A stretch of DNA of 64,000 nucleotides from Albifimbria verrucaria (taxonomy: Eukaryota > Ascomycota > Sordariomycetes > Hypocreales > Stachybotryaceae). Position numbers and translations under genes: made by a program. Location of the stretch: the NCBI GenBank assembly GCA_020081605.1, contig JAHREC010000021.1:186001-250000 (forward strand), read 5' to 3'. This document shows, in pieces, positions 47,577 through 58,791 of the stretch (the first letter of the stretch is position 1; every line of letters begins with the position of its first letter). The notes beneath the pieces were generated by a model that did no database searches, was not told where the DNA came from, and saw only the letters and a program-made list of their open reading frames with translations.

Positions 47577-48781
47577 TTATAGCGTTCGCCTCCACGAACC
47601 TGTGAATAAATGCATTACCAGTGCGGATTCAGGGATCGTCCCGTCGTTCGTGCTAAGAGAATGCACCTGGCCCATGCCGAATCCATCTACCGGAAGGACG
47701 AGGACATCATCCCATAAGACTGGCTGCTGCATGTGAGAAAGATCTCGTGTCGTCTTTAAAGATATATCGTGCTGTTGTAGATACTCGAAGACAACATCAG
47801 TCCATGCTGCTGGGCCTGTCGAGTTCAGGACTTCAAAGTTTGTCAGCTGCAGCTCTGCCACCTCCATACCATAAGAAGCAGAGAGTGCCTGCACAGACTG
47901 GAAGATTCTATCGACCATACGTCGAAATATCGGATGCCCAGGAGCTGCTGCTATCGTCCATTGACAAAACTGCACCCAGTGAGGTATCTCCGGCCATCTT
48001 GTATCGTCCCCACGCTGATCGTATTCAATACCAACCACCAGTCGAACTTTGTTCTGGATCTGAGGGTTTATCCACGTGGAAATAGGCTTCAACGCTATGG
48101 TGTCTAAATCACTATAGACTCCTCCTTCAACACTCAGAAGGAGATATCGTAGCAAGTCTGATTTCATGCCAACATTTGGCAGGTTGCGGTACATCTCGAT
48201 CAATTGTGGCTCGGCAGCGAAATGGTGTGCAAGGAACTGCTCACTGCCATTTTGGCCCATGAGATTGCTACGGCGTGTCCTGATGTCAGTTCAACAAGAC
48301 TTCTGAATAAAAACATACAGTCTCTGCAGTACCACTGGTACGCAAGACGTCACCATAAGAAAAGGACAAAGAACTTTCGGTTGACATGGAAAAAGAGGAA
48401 GAGGCAAAACTGAACTGACTAGGCGTAACCCATGTTCATTGCGAGCCATGAAGGTATATATTGGAGGTATTCAGCGGCAGGCAAGGTGTCGGCATCGTCT
48501 GGGTGTAGGGGCAAGTGAATCTGCCATATTTTAGGCGGAATCAGACTATGTGTGACCTGGAAAACATTATCGTCGTTGACTTTTTGCAGAAATCCATGGT
48601 GTAGACCAAAATCTGCTTCGTGCCCATAGGTTTGCGTGCACCTGAGTTGTGGGATATGGCTCAGTACGAAGATGCTGATAGCTGCAGATATTGCTCCAAG
48701 AGGCGAGAGTTGAACTCGTCTCGTAAGATGTTTTGGAAACACTGTTGGAAATTTCTGAAGTTTTTTGTTTGGCTGACGCAT
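47577..48781 (-). CDS. GT32 (OCH1-like) mannosyltransferase, unresolved middle
   Basis: From ATG 48781 a type II membrane anchor (LSPLGAISAAISIFVLSHIP) is followed by the OCH1-family start SLIPPKIWQIHLP and IPSWLAMNMGYA. After a 160-bp interruption the frame resumes at 48260 (QNGSEQFLAHHFAAEPQLIE, then LPNVGMKSDLLRYLLL) with the DxD metal motif in GGVYSDLDT, and ends near 47577. OCH1-type GT32 enzymes add mannose from GDP-mannose to glycans in the Golgi. The interruption (about 48262-48420) has an AG acceptor before CAATCTCATGGGC but no good donor. A TAG follows GYA where CAG would fit, so the gene may be intron-containing or damaged. Confidence 0.7.
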
Positions 48782-49478
48782 TTTTTAATACAGGATTATG
48801 GAACAAGTACGTGGACGAGTGTGTGCATAAAACTGAAAAAACTGCTCTGTGGCGCGGTTAAAGACGCGGTAGCCATCTCTAAATGAATCCTTGATGAGAG
48901 GATGCAAGCGGGTCCTTGTCCAATGGTCAAGGGATAATATAAGACAGTTACCGGGGCATTTTTGCTGTGAATTCGGAATATTGCGGCAAGAAATTCTACA
49001 TAATCTTGATCGACTTACACATTCATGGTTTTAAGAAATCACCTAAGGTTAAACATATAGGGTAGCTTGAGAAACGACGGACAAAGAAGCTCGTACTTGC
49101 ATTAGAACGAAAAGCGATGCTACAAACCATATCCCGCGCTTGTTCTCGGCACCACGCATGTCGCAGATTATCTCACGAACTTTTAATAAAAGTGCACACC
49201 CGTGACGCCCCATTCCGACAAGGAAAGTAGCATACACGTTAACCTTTATCTCCCTCTGAAATCCAATTATTTCGATGGCTACATTTGCTCATGGAAAACC
49301 CCTAAATTAGACACCAGCTCATGTTTCAAAATCGAAGTCTATATTGGACAACAGTCTTATACTGGCAACCCCATAGCTGTTGACAGTATTGCGACAGCTT
49401 TGGTGTATAAGATATATGACCTGCTCGATGGCACATATTCCCAGCTTCTCCATATCACCTGGAGTCTTCGTAGCCATT
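48782..49478. other. Intergenic promoter region of divergent genes
   Basis: About 700 bp between the minus-strand glycosyltransferase and the plus-strand membrane protein. Short frames only. Confidence 0.35.
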
Positions 49479-50346
49479 ATGGATCCGCATCTCGACTGGC
49501 GGACTAGGTTTTATCTATCCTGGGCCCCTGAGAGTAGGTTTCGTCGTTTAACCACAGACCCTCGTCCCTTAAGAACGTTCCGACATTTTGCACAAGTTGC
49601 CGCTCCGCTTTGTATCAGCCTAATTTTCTTCAGCCTTATCATATCGGCTGACCATGACATACCTAGGTTGGCCGAGCTCTATAGTGCGCAAATAAATACA
49701 ATTATTTCAGCGGGGGCTAATGGGCAGTCAACTCGAGAACAGAAGCAATATATGTACATGAGGCGATCTGGTAATTGTATGTAACCTCGAGTGGTTCTTG
49801 GAGTATGGCTACTAACTGCCTCTAGCTAACTCCAACATTGTTGGTTTAATCGATGATGTCGACACGTTTGCTGTAGGGGAGAAACTGAATACCATAGATA
49901 TTCTAAATTTGATGGGCTTTTGGTATACAATTGCAGCCATCTCTTGCATTGCATTAGCCATGACCGGAAGCTTTTTCAATTGCCGGTTCTACAATTTCCA
50001 CGCCATCAACATACTCCCATTGGGCCTCGCCATACTGTCGGGTATATCAGTGTCCGTTCTCCAAACTCTAGAATTTCTCCATGCCGAAGCACTAGATTAC
50101 ACGATCGGAAGGGTGAGAATTGTGGGGAGGGGGTAAATCATGCCTTGCCCTGACTTGGGTCTCGACAGGTTTGTTACCCATAGTATCGTGGTATTGGTAT
50201 TCGCTGCGGCGAAGGTTGATTTGAGACTATTTTTCCAAATATACGATACAACGTACCGTAGCTTAACTATGTTCATCTTGTCTTTTAGATGCTTTAGAGT
50301 TTATCAGCGTATTCGTGATATACTACAGGCTTCATACTTTGAATAA
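49479..50346 (+). CDS. Four-TM membrane protein, paralogue of the gene at 2090
   Basis: ATG 49479 starts MDPHLDWRTRFYLSWAPESR. An intron at 49777-49825 (GTATGT, perfect ACTAAC branch, CTCTAG) joins in phase to NSNIVGLIDDVDTFAVGEKL. Hydrophobic segments lie at about residues 43-58 (PLCISLIFFSLIIS), then at GFWYTIAAISCIALAMTG and at ILPLGLAILSGISVSV. A second intron at about 50133-50183 (GTAAAT...CATAG) would add a fourth segment (IVVLVFAAAKVDLRLFF) and end at 50346; without it the frame stops at 50136. The loop between TM1 and TM2 and the block FNCRFYNFHAI match the gene at 2090-2753. The SUR7/PalI-like topology is suggestive only. Confidence 0.5.
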
Positions 50347-50573
50347 GAGAGTGGATTCGCCTTGCACAGCTACATATTTCTTTCAAAGTGCGTACATATA
50401 ATACTCTGTATATATATCTTGCCTATAAGTGCATAGAGGAAACTTTGAATATGCCTTTTGCGGCGGCTGCTACATTAAACTGAGCCGGGCGATCAATAGT
50501 CCTGAGCATATCGCATTTCTTTTGTCAAATTTAATTGTTTTTTCTTCAGAGCTACATATTGATAGAGAATAAT

Positions 50574-50936
50574 TTACTGTAAACTTTCCCTGGACTGGAG
50601 ACCCATTCGTCTTCGATATGATCTCGTCACAGGCCTGCTTGTGGTAATCGCCCTCTTCGCATCGCCTTGGCCATGGCTCAATACCTCCTCAATATTCTTC
50701 ATTCTATCTTCTAGGCCTTGTATCAAATTGATGATTTTGGTTGTTGTCTCAGCATCTCCCACAGAATGGCTAGCATTCATTATTGTCTTTATCTCATTTT
50801 CGATGTTATTTAGCTTCTGGGAAAGACCAGATCCAATGCTTGAAACCTGGTGCAAATCTTGACTCAATGTTGCACTAAACTTAGGCGCGATCATTGTGAT
50901 TCCAGGAGAATTTCTGCTAAGATTTGTAGCAAGCAT
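50574..50936 (-). CDS. Small coiled-coil protein
   Basis: A 120-residue frame from ATG 50936. Its centre has heptad-like helices (GLSQKLNNIENEIKTIMNAS and INLIQGLEDRMKNIEEVLS) suitable for a coiled coil, and it ends in a basic, Arg-rich tail (TRSYRRRMGLQSRESLQ). No family recognised. The helical regularity supports a real gene; an upstream exon is possible. Confidence 0.4.
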   Translation of the reverse strand: MLATNLSRNSPGITMIAPKFSATLSQDLHQVSSIGSGLSQKLNNIENEIKTIMNASHSVGDAETTTKIINLIQGLEDRMKNIEEVLSHGQGDAKRAITTSRPVTRSYRRRMGLQSRESLQ

Positions 50937-52073
50937 TGTCGAATATGTTTAAGAAGATCTGATGATGTGCTGTTTTGGCTGTCCATATCAGGCAGTTGAG
51001 TCTACTGTTTTTCTATAACACCGCACTTAGATCCGAACCATAAGGTAGGTAGATCTATGCTGGCAGCAGGTAACCTTTAAAGAATTTCCCTCCTCAAAAT
51101 TATGCTGAGAATAGGAGTTAGCACGAGGCTTAAGTATTGATAGGAGAGGATCTATTCATGAAGAATGTGTGACGTGCTGTTATTCATCTTATGGTAACTT
51201 TGGTTGTCTTTTTATTTAAAATTATCAGTTTGCCTCTGCCGTGCAGCCAAAATTGGATATGAGAAGCTTGACCTCCCATACACCATTAGCACCATGTTGA
51301 AGATATTGATGATAAATGGTGATCCTTCTTTCAGCAGGATAAGTGATTTAAAAAATCTCATCGGTTCCTTGAGATCCTGGTTTTTACTACGTCTAGGAGT
51401 CCTCGTTTTTTCCCGTTATCTATATTTTATTATTTTCTAGATGCTCACTATTCGCGCTGTCTTCTGCCGGCACATTGGCTGCATATGTCACATAGAATGG
51501 CAAGACGGTCCGGGGACCATACTTAAGATCATGCAGAGTACCCGCTTTCGACGAAAGGGATGTCGGGGGTTTCAATTGATCCAAGTTATCTGGCAATGGG
51601 GCCACGGCTTTTGCTAAAACCCACGCCCTCCATTTCGTCGAAGGCGGTAGGTAAGGTGGGCCTCACAAGGCGAGCCGTCAGTTCGTCCATCGCTGCTTGT
51701 CTGACTGGTTGGTTTTCATTTAACATTTTCATTGATCCCTGTCTTAATCCCACCTTGTTATGCAGGTGTGTAAATTACGTGTTCCTTGCCCCACCACCCG
51801 CCGCTGCATTTTCAGCTTTCATCGCCTTTCTGACCCGGGCTTCATCGTGCCATGTGACGTGATTACCTGCGGGTTTATTTCGTACCTCGTAGAACTGGGT
51901 ACAGGGGCTGTAGTGGTAGAGGCTGCTACATCTCCCACATCTTCGTGGCGGGAGTGGTCTGTACCGAGTTCTGGCCATGGTACGATTGAGGGTAGCTCGT
52001 TTTGGTGGATGTTCCAGGCATGATGTCCGCAAATATCGTAACAATTGGATCCCTGAGCGGTAGGATTAGTCCA
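50937..52073. other. Intergenic, no gene supported
   Basis: About 1.1 kb with short frames of poor quality on both strands. The part after 52021 leads into the tetranucleotide repeat. Confidence 0.4.
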
Positions 52074-52200
<127 letters not shown>

Positions 52201-52228
52201 CCGTAATTTAGTCAAAGGGTGTCGCGGG
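52201..52228 (+). repeat. Left terminal inverted repeat of the Tc1/mariner element
   Basis: 28 bp, reverse complement of 55339-55366 without mismatch. It directly abuts the microsatellite. Confidence 0.9.
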
Positions 52229-52889
52229 ATTTCAAAGTTAACAGTTCTTAGCGCAACCCGTACAAGTCACTGCGGCCAAGGCAACCGTACTCTGAAGTAC
52301 CGTCCCCAAATAGTTTAGCGCGAGTGAAAGATCCAATTCTGGCCGTTATGAATTTCACACCTGGCTTGAGCATACGCCAGCTTCCGTCCATTTGATGATG
52401 TTTAAATTCTCTGAATATCCTCATGCATTTCGCTCGCTGAGTGTTTACTTCCGTCACAGCGCTCTGTCTCAGATGGTCTTCCCTTCTGGGCAGCTGAGCT
52501 ACTGATAGTCCAATGGAAACTGAATCATGCAGCGCCAGCGCACTAGCCCCCATATTCGGCGGCCAATCCCGCATAATTTGGCGGCAAATAGAGTTACATC
52601 GGCAAGGGCCCCTGGTTTCTCTAGACCACCAACCAGCCTTTTTTTCGCCCACCATTAAAGCACTGCTCCTGCTCGAGAAAAAACATCAAGAAGATGCCGT
52701 GAGCTGTGCAAGCAGTGCAATAGCTATGGGCGCCTCATGGAAAGCCATAGAAACATTTGGAAACTAAGTAGAAAGAGGCCACGTGTCCACTTTTCGAATG
52801 AGCAGGCGGTCGGGGAGTCAACGGCCCCTCCCAAACTCGCTGCCCAGTCACCTCCTCCTTGCATATTTGCCATATGAGGGTGAGACATC

Positions 52890-54068
52890 ATGACAACTGA
52901 AAATTTCCAATTCTGGGAGGATTTCATTCCAGATTACAGTACGCCAGATCCCGTGACGGCTTTCATTTGTAGCCCTAGTCCCAGTCCCAGTCTCGACTCT
53001 AGCCGGAGACTCGACAACGATGAGACTGAACGAGCCGACCGCGGAGAGAAACCAAGCGATGGGCGACTTCCACTTCTACATCGAGCTGAATGGCAGGAAG
53101 ATATGCGATACGATGAAATAAATCCTATCTGCATCCACTATGATTTGCAATGGAAGATCTCCCGGCGAGAGAATAAGCGAGCAAAACTCGTTCATGAGGA
53201 TATTGTGTCCAGTGTCGTCCTTGCCCCAAGCGATTTTTGGGAAGAAAGCCTTCAACAACAGGTGAAAGGTATTCTGCAAAACAAAGATCACTTCCCAGGG
53301 ACTACATATAAACGCTGTGAAACAAGGATTAAAATTTCGGTCGCTGGGACTCGTGGAAATGGTCTGAAGAAGGACTTTCCGCACGAGAACATTGACTGGG
53401 AGCCCATAGATACACACTTGGAGGGCCTTGGTGGCTTCTTCAGCAAAGGTAAGAAGATATTACTATTTGTGGAATTTTTCTACAAGGAGGTCATCGATGA
53501 ATCCACGGCGATGATGGGAACGAGAAAGAGGAAATCTCGAACCGAGGACCAAAGAGCACAATTAGACCGTGAGGCTGGCCTCTGGACCCGTGTCTACAAG
53601 CATCACCGCTGCAGAGCGAAGCACTGCAAACAAGGACCACATTGTATGAAAGATGAGTTCGGGAACCATCACAAGCTCAATCACACACATTTAAAGGCTA
53701 TCTATGAGTACATCAAAGATAACATGGGTGATGGAGAAAATCCTGAAGAGATCGACCTCAATGTCGAGATCCCTGATACACTTCTCAAGGATATTGTATG
53801 CAATCCTGAAGATGCCTCCCAGGACCTATCTATAGAGCTCAATGATTATTGCTCTTCTGCTTTGGCAAAAATACAGAGTGATAGATGGAGGAGGGAATGG
53901 GAAGTTGCGGCGAAATACGCAATAGATCAGTGCCTGGATCTCGACACCATCTTGAAGCACCCACAGGTCATCGTCAAGGCCATGGTGGGGTCTGATGTGA
54001 AGCTAGGCACTGCCTTGCAATTTGTACGCAACATTGAGAAATACAGGAAGCATAAGCGTAGTGCATGA
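52890..54068 (+). CDS. Cargo gene of the Tc1/mariner element, unknown protein
   Basis: A 392-residue single-exon frame between the terminal repeats. I do not recognise a family. A Pro/Ser stretch lies near the N-terminus (SPSPSPSLDSSRRLDNDETE), then a mixed region with FFSKGKKILLFVEFFYKEVI. A Cys/His cluster (HHRCRAKHCKQGPHC, then HHKLNHTHLKAIYEYI) could bind zinc, and helical C-terminal sequence is rich in charged residues (SDRWRREWEVAAKYAIDQCL, ending RKHKRSA). A basic patch TRKRKSRTEDQR may be a nuclear signal. Its intact frame inside an otherwise compact element suggests selection, perhaps as a transposition partner, but this is inference. Confidence 0.75.
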   Translation: MTTENFQFWEDFIPDYSTPDPVTAFICSPSPSPSLDSSRRLDNDETERADRGEKPSDGRLPLLHRAEWQEDMRYDEINPICIHYDLQWKISRRENKRAKLVHEDIVSSVVLAPSDFWEESLQQQVKGILQNKDHFPGTTYKRCETRIKISVAGTRGNGLKKDFPHENIDWEPIDTHLEGLGGFFSKGKKILLFVEFFYKEVIDESTAMMGTRKRKSRTEDQRAQLDREAGLWTRVYKHHRCRAKHCKQGPHCMKDEFGNHHKLNHTHLKAIYEYIKDNMGDGENPEEIDLNVEIPDTLLKDIVCNPEDASQDLSIELNDYCSSALAKIQSDRWRREWEVAAKYAIDQCLDLDTILKHPQVIVKAMVGSDVKLGTALQFVRNIEKYRKHKRSA

Positions 54069-54124
54069 GGTGTTTATAAAGCATAAGCTAGTTTGAATGA
54101 TTCATCATCTTTTTCTAGATCTAA

Positions 54125-55117
54125 TCAATGGCTTGGTGGTTCAGTGATTGGCATTCCTGCATGGCGGAATAGACTCTTAGCAAGTTCTCCATCGTTACCG
54201 ACGACACCGACAGACCAGTCCAAGTACATCCCGAACTCTTGCTCACGCGATGCAACTTCCTTGTTCTTCTTCCAATTTTTCTGAATGAACTTCTTGAGGA
54301 CGGAAAAGTATTCTTCGATGGGATTAAAGTCTGGTGAGTAAGGCGACAAGTAAACGATCTTTACTCCTGCTTCTTCACACATTTGTCGTATCTTCTCTGA
54401 GTGATGCCATGATGCATTGTCCATGATTATAACAGAGTTTGGCTCTGGATACCTACCACAGAAATGAAGTAGCTCGGCAATGAAATCTTCGAAGAAGTGC
54501 GTGTCTGTTGAGCCCTGATATACCCGATGCATAAGGACACCATCTTGAGTATAGGCAGGAAGTATTTGCCATCTATTACCACGCCTGAGTTTTGTAGTCT
54601 TGACTGGCGTGGTTCCCTTTGGGGATCGTCCGAAGCGGCGATCTCTGACTCTTGCATCACAGCCAGACTCATCCACATATATACACATCCAGGATTTAAT
54701 TTCCAATTTTCCTAGAGTATAGAGGTAAAAGTCTCGAAGGTCTTCGTCTCGCTGTTGCGCAATGTAGCGCATCTTCTTTCGCGGCCAGTCTTTGACAGCT
54801 CGAGCCACCGAGCTCAGTGGTACCTTTATCGCAAACTCCTCATATAGACCTTCTACAAGTTCGTCGAGATATAGATAGGGCTCTTCGATTAGCATGTCAT
54901 ACAAAGCTTTCTTCATCACTGGCGTGATGCAGCTGCGGCGACCTCGACGACATTTACGTCTAGGCATGTTAGATTCAGGTTGTTCTCGCTCACGACGGAT
55001 TCGCTGAACTGCACGTGGGCTGCAGCCGACATTGGCGGCTATGGATCGAGTATCAAAACCTTCTTGCAATAAATGTCTGATCAGAGTACGATCTACAGGA
55101 TCCAAGGCGGGCGCCAT
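54125..55117 (-). CDS. Tc1/mariner (DD34E) transposase
   Basis: 330 residues from ATG 55117. The N-terminal helix-turn-helix (FDTRSIAANVGCSPRAVQRI) binds the terminal repeats. The catalytic triad is visible: Asp in CIYVDESGCDARVRDR, Asp in IIMDNASWHHSEKIRQ, and Glu in SPYSPDFNPIEEYFSVLK. There are 34 residues between the second Asp and the Glu (DD34E). The enzyme cuts out the element and inserts it at TA. Length matches the usual 330-350 and there is no stop or frameshift, so it may be active. Confidence 0.95.
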   Translation of the reverse strand: MAPALDPVDRTLIRHLLQEGFDTRSIAANVGCSPRAVQRIRREREQPESNMPRRKCRRGRRSCITPVMKKALYDMLIEEPYLYLDELVEGLYEEFAIKVPLSSVARAVKDWPRKKMRYIAQQRDEDLRDFYLYTLGKLEIKSWMCIYVDESGCDARVRDRRFGRSPKGTTPVKTTKLRRGNRWQILPAYTQDGVLMHRVYQGSTDTHFFEDFIAELLHFCGRYPEPNSVIIMDNASWHHSEKIRQMCEEAGVKIVYLSPYSPDFNPIEEYFSVLKKFIQKNWKKNKEVASREQEFGMYLDWSVGVVGNDGELAKSLFRHAGMPITEPPSH

Positions 55118-55338
55118 GATTAGTTAAATAGAAAGACTTCTTGTGGCTATTATGGTGGAAGAAGAAGAGAAGAAGAAGAGAAAACAGACAAGTGGGCGAT
55201 GCGTTTGTCCCCTTAGCTGCCTCCATTTCTGTGGTCAATTCACTCTGTTACTAGTGATACTTGCTGGTACAAAGGTCTCTAGCGCGGTACCAAGGCCAGA
55301 ACTGGTCCTACGCTTTTAACTAAAATTAACAAGAAGAA

Positions 55339-55366
55339 CCCGCGACACCCTTTGACTAAATTACGG
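55339..55366 (-). repeat. Right terminal inverted repeat of the Tc1/mariner element
   Basis: 28 bp, exact reverse complement of 52201-52228, followed by the target TA at 55367-55368. Confidence 0.9.
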
Positions 55367-55368
55367 TA

Positions 55369-56042
55369 CCAGTTTTGGCAGATAATTATTGATATCTTTT
55401 GTTCCTTCCCTTACTTCTTGCTGTTCCTCAAAATTTCATGACAATACAGAGGCTCTATAGCGTTTAAAACCTGATGACGACGAAGATTTCCTAGAGTAAG
55501 CCAAAAGTGGCCGAAGATTGTCCTTTCGCGATGTTAGTCGTAAAGAAGAAGCTGATGCTGGTACATAGTGAGCAGAAGTTACTAGCTCACTGTAATTCGG
55601 CTGTACTGTAGGAAATGGCCACGAGGAGGACTATGTCTTCCGCAGGTCTGTGTGTCTGTGGAAAAGCCCTCGCCATCACAGCAAACCTGCACAATAGTGG
55701 TACAGTATGTTAATTAGCATACGAGACAGCGTTAGGGACTCGCGCACTCTCCGTTCTCCCATCGCTCGGGATCTAAGCGAACCTTGCAGAAACTGCTGAT
55801 CATTAGGTACTGTATCAATGCATCAGTAATGTGTCTAAGCCCATTACTGTGCACTTGCTCGCTGCATCAGCAGAGTGAAAGTTCTGAAACATTGTACTGT
55901 AGCTCAAAGTGCAGTGAACTATTTCAGGGTCACGCTGCGCATGTCTATCACTGCCGCTGTATTATGCGTCTTAACAAACATGAAGTTCCTATGGCAAAGT
56001 TATTTGCACCACCAGGAGAAGCCTGATGCACAAGTCAACACG
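55369..56042. other. Intergenic, no gene supported
   Basis: About 670 bp with overlapping short frames. The frame that continues into the next gene is open from about 55875, so its start could be earlier than I call it. Confidence 0.35.
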
Positions 56043-56842
56043 ATGTTCCCGCCAAGCAACGTTTTTGACCCTCTAGGGCAAAGGTCTGGCGAGCGCAACG
56101 GCCTAAGACCAAGGAGTGAGGTTTTCACGAGACCTTTAAAGTCCAACTCCCGTATAAGTGATACAGAGCCATTCAGAAGATCAAGTAGACGAGGGAGAGT
56201 TGGTTGCCACGAAGGGACGAACCACTTCCACCTCCTCCGTTGTTCCTAGGGATAAATCCACCTAGATACCCTACGAGGGACACTACCCCCGGTGTCCTAT
56301 CCGTGCTCGACTTCAATATTGAGGACTGTTATCAAGAGTATGACGATGAGAAAAAGAATGTCAGGCTCGATTTTCAAATTCTCAACCAGCAGCCCTACCA
56401 GGAAAAAATTGAGCCAATGGTTCATGCATGTCGAATAACTGAGGCCTACAAGTTCGATCTTGTATTTGTCGCTCGGGTCAATCTCCCTATACAAGAATAC
56501 CTCTCAATCGATGCATATGCGGATATTCTGGCCATATATACCCGAGAGGGTCACGATGTTCCTAAAAGTGTACCACTCGTGATGTATGAGGGTTTAAGCA
56601 AGGCAGATCGCCATAGAGACCATAGTTGGTCAAGTCTTCCGCCAGACTTTGCACGCGGTTATAGCTGGTTACTTGGAACAATGGACGGCTCTATCAAGGC
56701 AACAGGTTTCCAGTCACTTCTGGTCTTCACGTGTCTCTCAAGGTGCCTCGATCGGAAACCGAAGTTTGCCTTTCATGCCCTCCAGCAAGAAGCCGAATCA
56801 CTGTCAGAATTTGTAATACGTCGATCTGAATGGGTTCTCTAA
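56043..56842 (+). CDS. Hypothetical protein, one frameshift
   Basis: ATG 56043 (MFPPSNVFDPLGQRSGERNG) is in one frame and the main part (RRDEPLPPPPLFLGINPPRY, then FNIEDCYQEYDDEKKNVRLD) in another. One more G in the GGG run at 56193-56195 would join them (SSRRGESWLPRRDE). The ordered part of about 200 residues mixes strands and helices (ITEAYKFDLVFVARVNLPIQ, IDAYADILAIYTREGHDV) and ends SEFVIRRSEWVL. No family recognised. An upstream start near 55875 is possible. Confidence 0.5.
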
Positions 56843-57249
56843 GCCCTATATCAAATAGTTATGAAAGAAAATTAAGATAAAATAAAAAGAAAGAAAAAGA
56901 AAGAAAAAAAAGCTTACGATAAAGAAATTCAAAACGCAATTTGAAGCATAACTTAAGATACTGTATTAATACCATAACTATCTCTATCTTCAGGGAGGGT
57001 TCCTCCTAAGATATCTTATATGAGATAAGCCATACACCCAGTCATCAAAATATGCCATACCCTAGACTTTCAGCTATGCTTCACCAAGGTCGCCAACAGA
57101 GCCTGCGATAATCTGGGCCGAGTCACTTTCCCAAAACACAGTATCCGTCGCCGGCCTGTTGGCAACCAGAGCTCAGGTGACGAGACATTGGGAATATGTT
57201 CATATCTCACCGACATGCCGCTGAATGAAATCGCAAATAAAAGGAGTGC
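56843..57249. other. Spacer, A-rich, no gene seen
   Basis: About 400 bp with AAAG/AAAAGAAAG low-complexity sequence around 56870-56915, between convergent genes. Confidence 0.35.
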
Positions 57250-57588
57250 TTAGAACAGTTTGAAGTTTTTAAAGAAGGAAAATGACTTGGGTCGGTCATG
57301 TTTAGTGAACTGTTTTGCAGCCCATGTTTCGATTGCCTGACGTTGCAATGCCTCCATGTTGTCTCGCTCAAACTTCAGAGTGTGTTCATCCGGAGTCGAC
57401 GTGCTGCCAAGTCTTTTGTTCTGACTCTGTGCTAGCTGATTGAAAATCACCTGCCTTGCATTTAAATTAATTTGTGTCTCTTCGAATGTCCACGAGCGTT
57501 GTGGTGATTCAGATTTAATATAAGAATCGTACGCTGGCTGGGTCTGAGCAACTGGATGGAGGGATAACATTTGCAATAGCACAACCAT
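57250..57588 (-). CDS. Small hypothetical protein
   Basis: 112 residues from ATG 57588. The first 16 residues are hydrophobic (MVVLLQMLSLHPVAQT), possibly a short signal peptide. A Gln/Glu-rich helical middle follows (FERDNMEALQRQAIETWAAK), with a Lys/Phe-rich end (KSFSFFKNFKLF). No family recognised. Confidence 0.35.
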   Translation of the reverse strand: MVVLLQMLSLHPVAQTQPAYDSYIKSESPQRSWTFEETQINLNARQVIFNQLAQSQNKRLGSTSTPDEHTLKFERDNMEALQRQAIETWAAKQFTKHDRPKSFSFFKNFKLF

Positions 57589-58311
57589 TATCTAAGAAGC
57601 AGATAGGTTATTCCACACATATTTAAACACCTCAACTGATCTAATTTAGATCTTGGTAGTTTGATATATTCAGACGATCTTATATTCGAAAACCTTGAAA
57701 GTTTGCTATTTCTTTCTCTTTGGGGCCTCATTTTTACTCTCATAGCATACTCTTTATACAGCACCACTCCAATGAATAAAGAAAGAATTCGAGAAAAGCC
57801 TGGCTGATGTTATATTATCCTATGTCTAGCTAGCCTTGGGGCTGCACTATGTCCTCGACAAGAGATATTGTAATTTTTAAGGCGGAAGATATAAAATTTA
57901 TTACCTTTGCTCCTGGAAGACACAGTAAATTCTTCTTGGAAAGTGCGACTAGAGACGATGTATTGACTACACGGCATCTGACCACTTGGTGACTAAACTT
58001 TTATTCTATCTGTCCTGTCTTTTACAGCCCTCTTGGTATAGTAGGAATCCGTTCCTCATGGACTAGTCACGCCTCAATACATCACGTATTCGTCGAGTAA
58101 AGATTAACAGTTGAAGTGTCTATATATAGATATCTTCAATAAGAGAGGTTTAGTGTAAATCTACTCAGGGTTTACTAAGGTACCCTGCTCTGGTAAAGGG
58201 ACTATTCAACTCATGGAGTTAGCGACAGTAAAGGGCTATAGTTTTATATATATCATGCAACTCTACTATACTAAATATTCGCAAGTGAGTATCGCAACAA
58301 CATACTGCGCA
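57589..58311. other. Intergenic promoter region, no gene seen
   Basis: About 720 bp between divergent genes, AT-rich. The frame of the next gene is open upstream from 58213, and GTGAGT near 58285 could be a donor of an earlier exon. Confidence 0.35.
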
Positions 58312-58791
58312 ATGGGGTCTACTATATCTTTGAGTAGAGAGCAGGCATTTCTTTCCAATAAAGTTCGGTTGGCAAATCGGACTCAATTTCAGAAAAGACC
58401 TGACGTCTCTATAGTGCCGGACCACTGGAGAAATATTGAAGAGCGGCCGCTTTGCCATGCGTGTAAAAAGCCTCGTTCAGGGCATTACAACCGACCATCC
58501 AACGACACGTTAGGGTTGTTGATCTGTTCTAGGAGTTCATGTGCTGAACTGAAGACTACCCTATACAAGATGTTCGGGCTTCAACTGCCACAAGCGATAC
58601 AAGGCCTTCATAGCCCTTATTCAAAATTAGTAGATCCATTGGATCCTAGAGAGACAGAAGCTATTGACGAGCTTTTTGGGACCCCCATAGGTGGTCAAGA
58701 GAACGATGGACCTCAAGCAGAGACAACGGCAAGTCTTCCTAGATATGAGTTAGAAGGCACCATCAAATACCCCTATCCGTTGACAGCTTGA
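58312..58791 (+). CDS. Hypothetical protein with Cys4 zinc-ribbon-like motif
   Basis: From ATG 58312 (MGSTISLSREQAFLSNKVRL) a 159-residue protein. ERPLCHACKKPRSGHYN followed by LLICSRSSC gives CxxC...CxxxxC, a likely zinc-binding knuckle. An acidic segment follows (DPLDPRETEAIDELF), with a short aromatic C-terminus. It could be a small regulator or adaptor; no family recognised. The frame extends upstream to 58213, and I prefer the later ATG because of the hydrophobic, codon-poor upstream part. Confidence 0.5.
   Translation: MGSTISLSREQAFLSNKVRLANRTQFQKRPDVSIVPDHWRNIEERPLCHACKKPRSGHYNRPSNDTLGLLICSRSSCAELKTTLYKMFGLQLPQAIQGLHSPYSKLVDPLDPRETEAIDELFGTPIGGQENDGPQAETTASLPRYELEGTIKYPYPLTA

Larger units (their letters stand above)
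52201..55366. mobile_element. Complete Tc1/mariner element with cargo gene (3,166 bp)
   Basis: The element is bounded by perfect 28-bp inverted repeats that begin CCGTAATTTAGTCAAAGGGT, and by TA on both sides (52199-52200 and 55367-55368), the hallmark of Tc1/mariner insertion. It contains a DD34E transposase gene on the minus strand and an unrelated 392-residue gene on the plus strand, converging with 56 bp between them. Both frames are open, so the insertion looks young. Confidence 0.9.

Noticed and set aside
52248..52655. 135-residue minus-strand frame inside the transposon
   Set aside because: No domain, lies in the leader of the cargo gene, and is not needed to explain the element.
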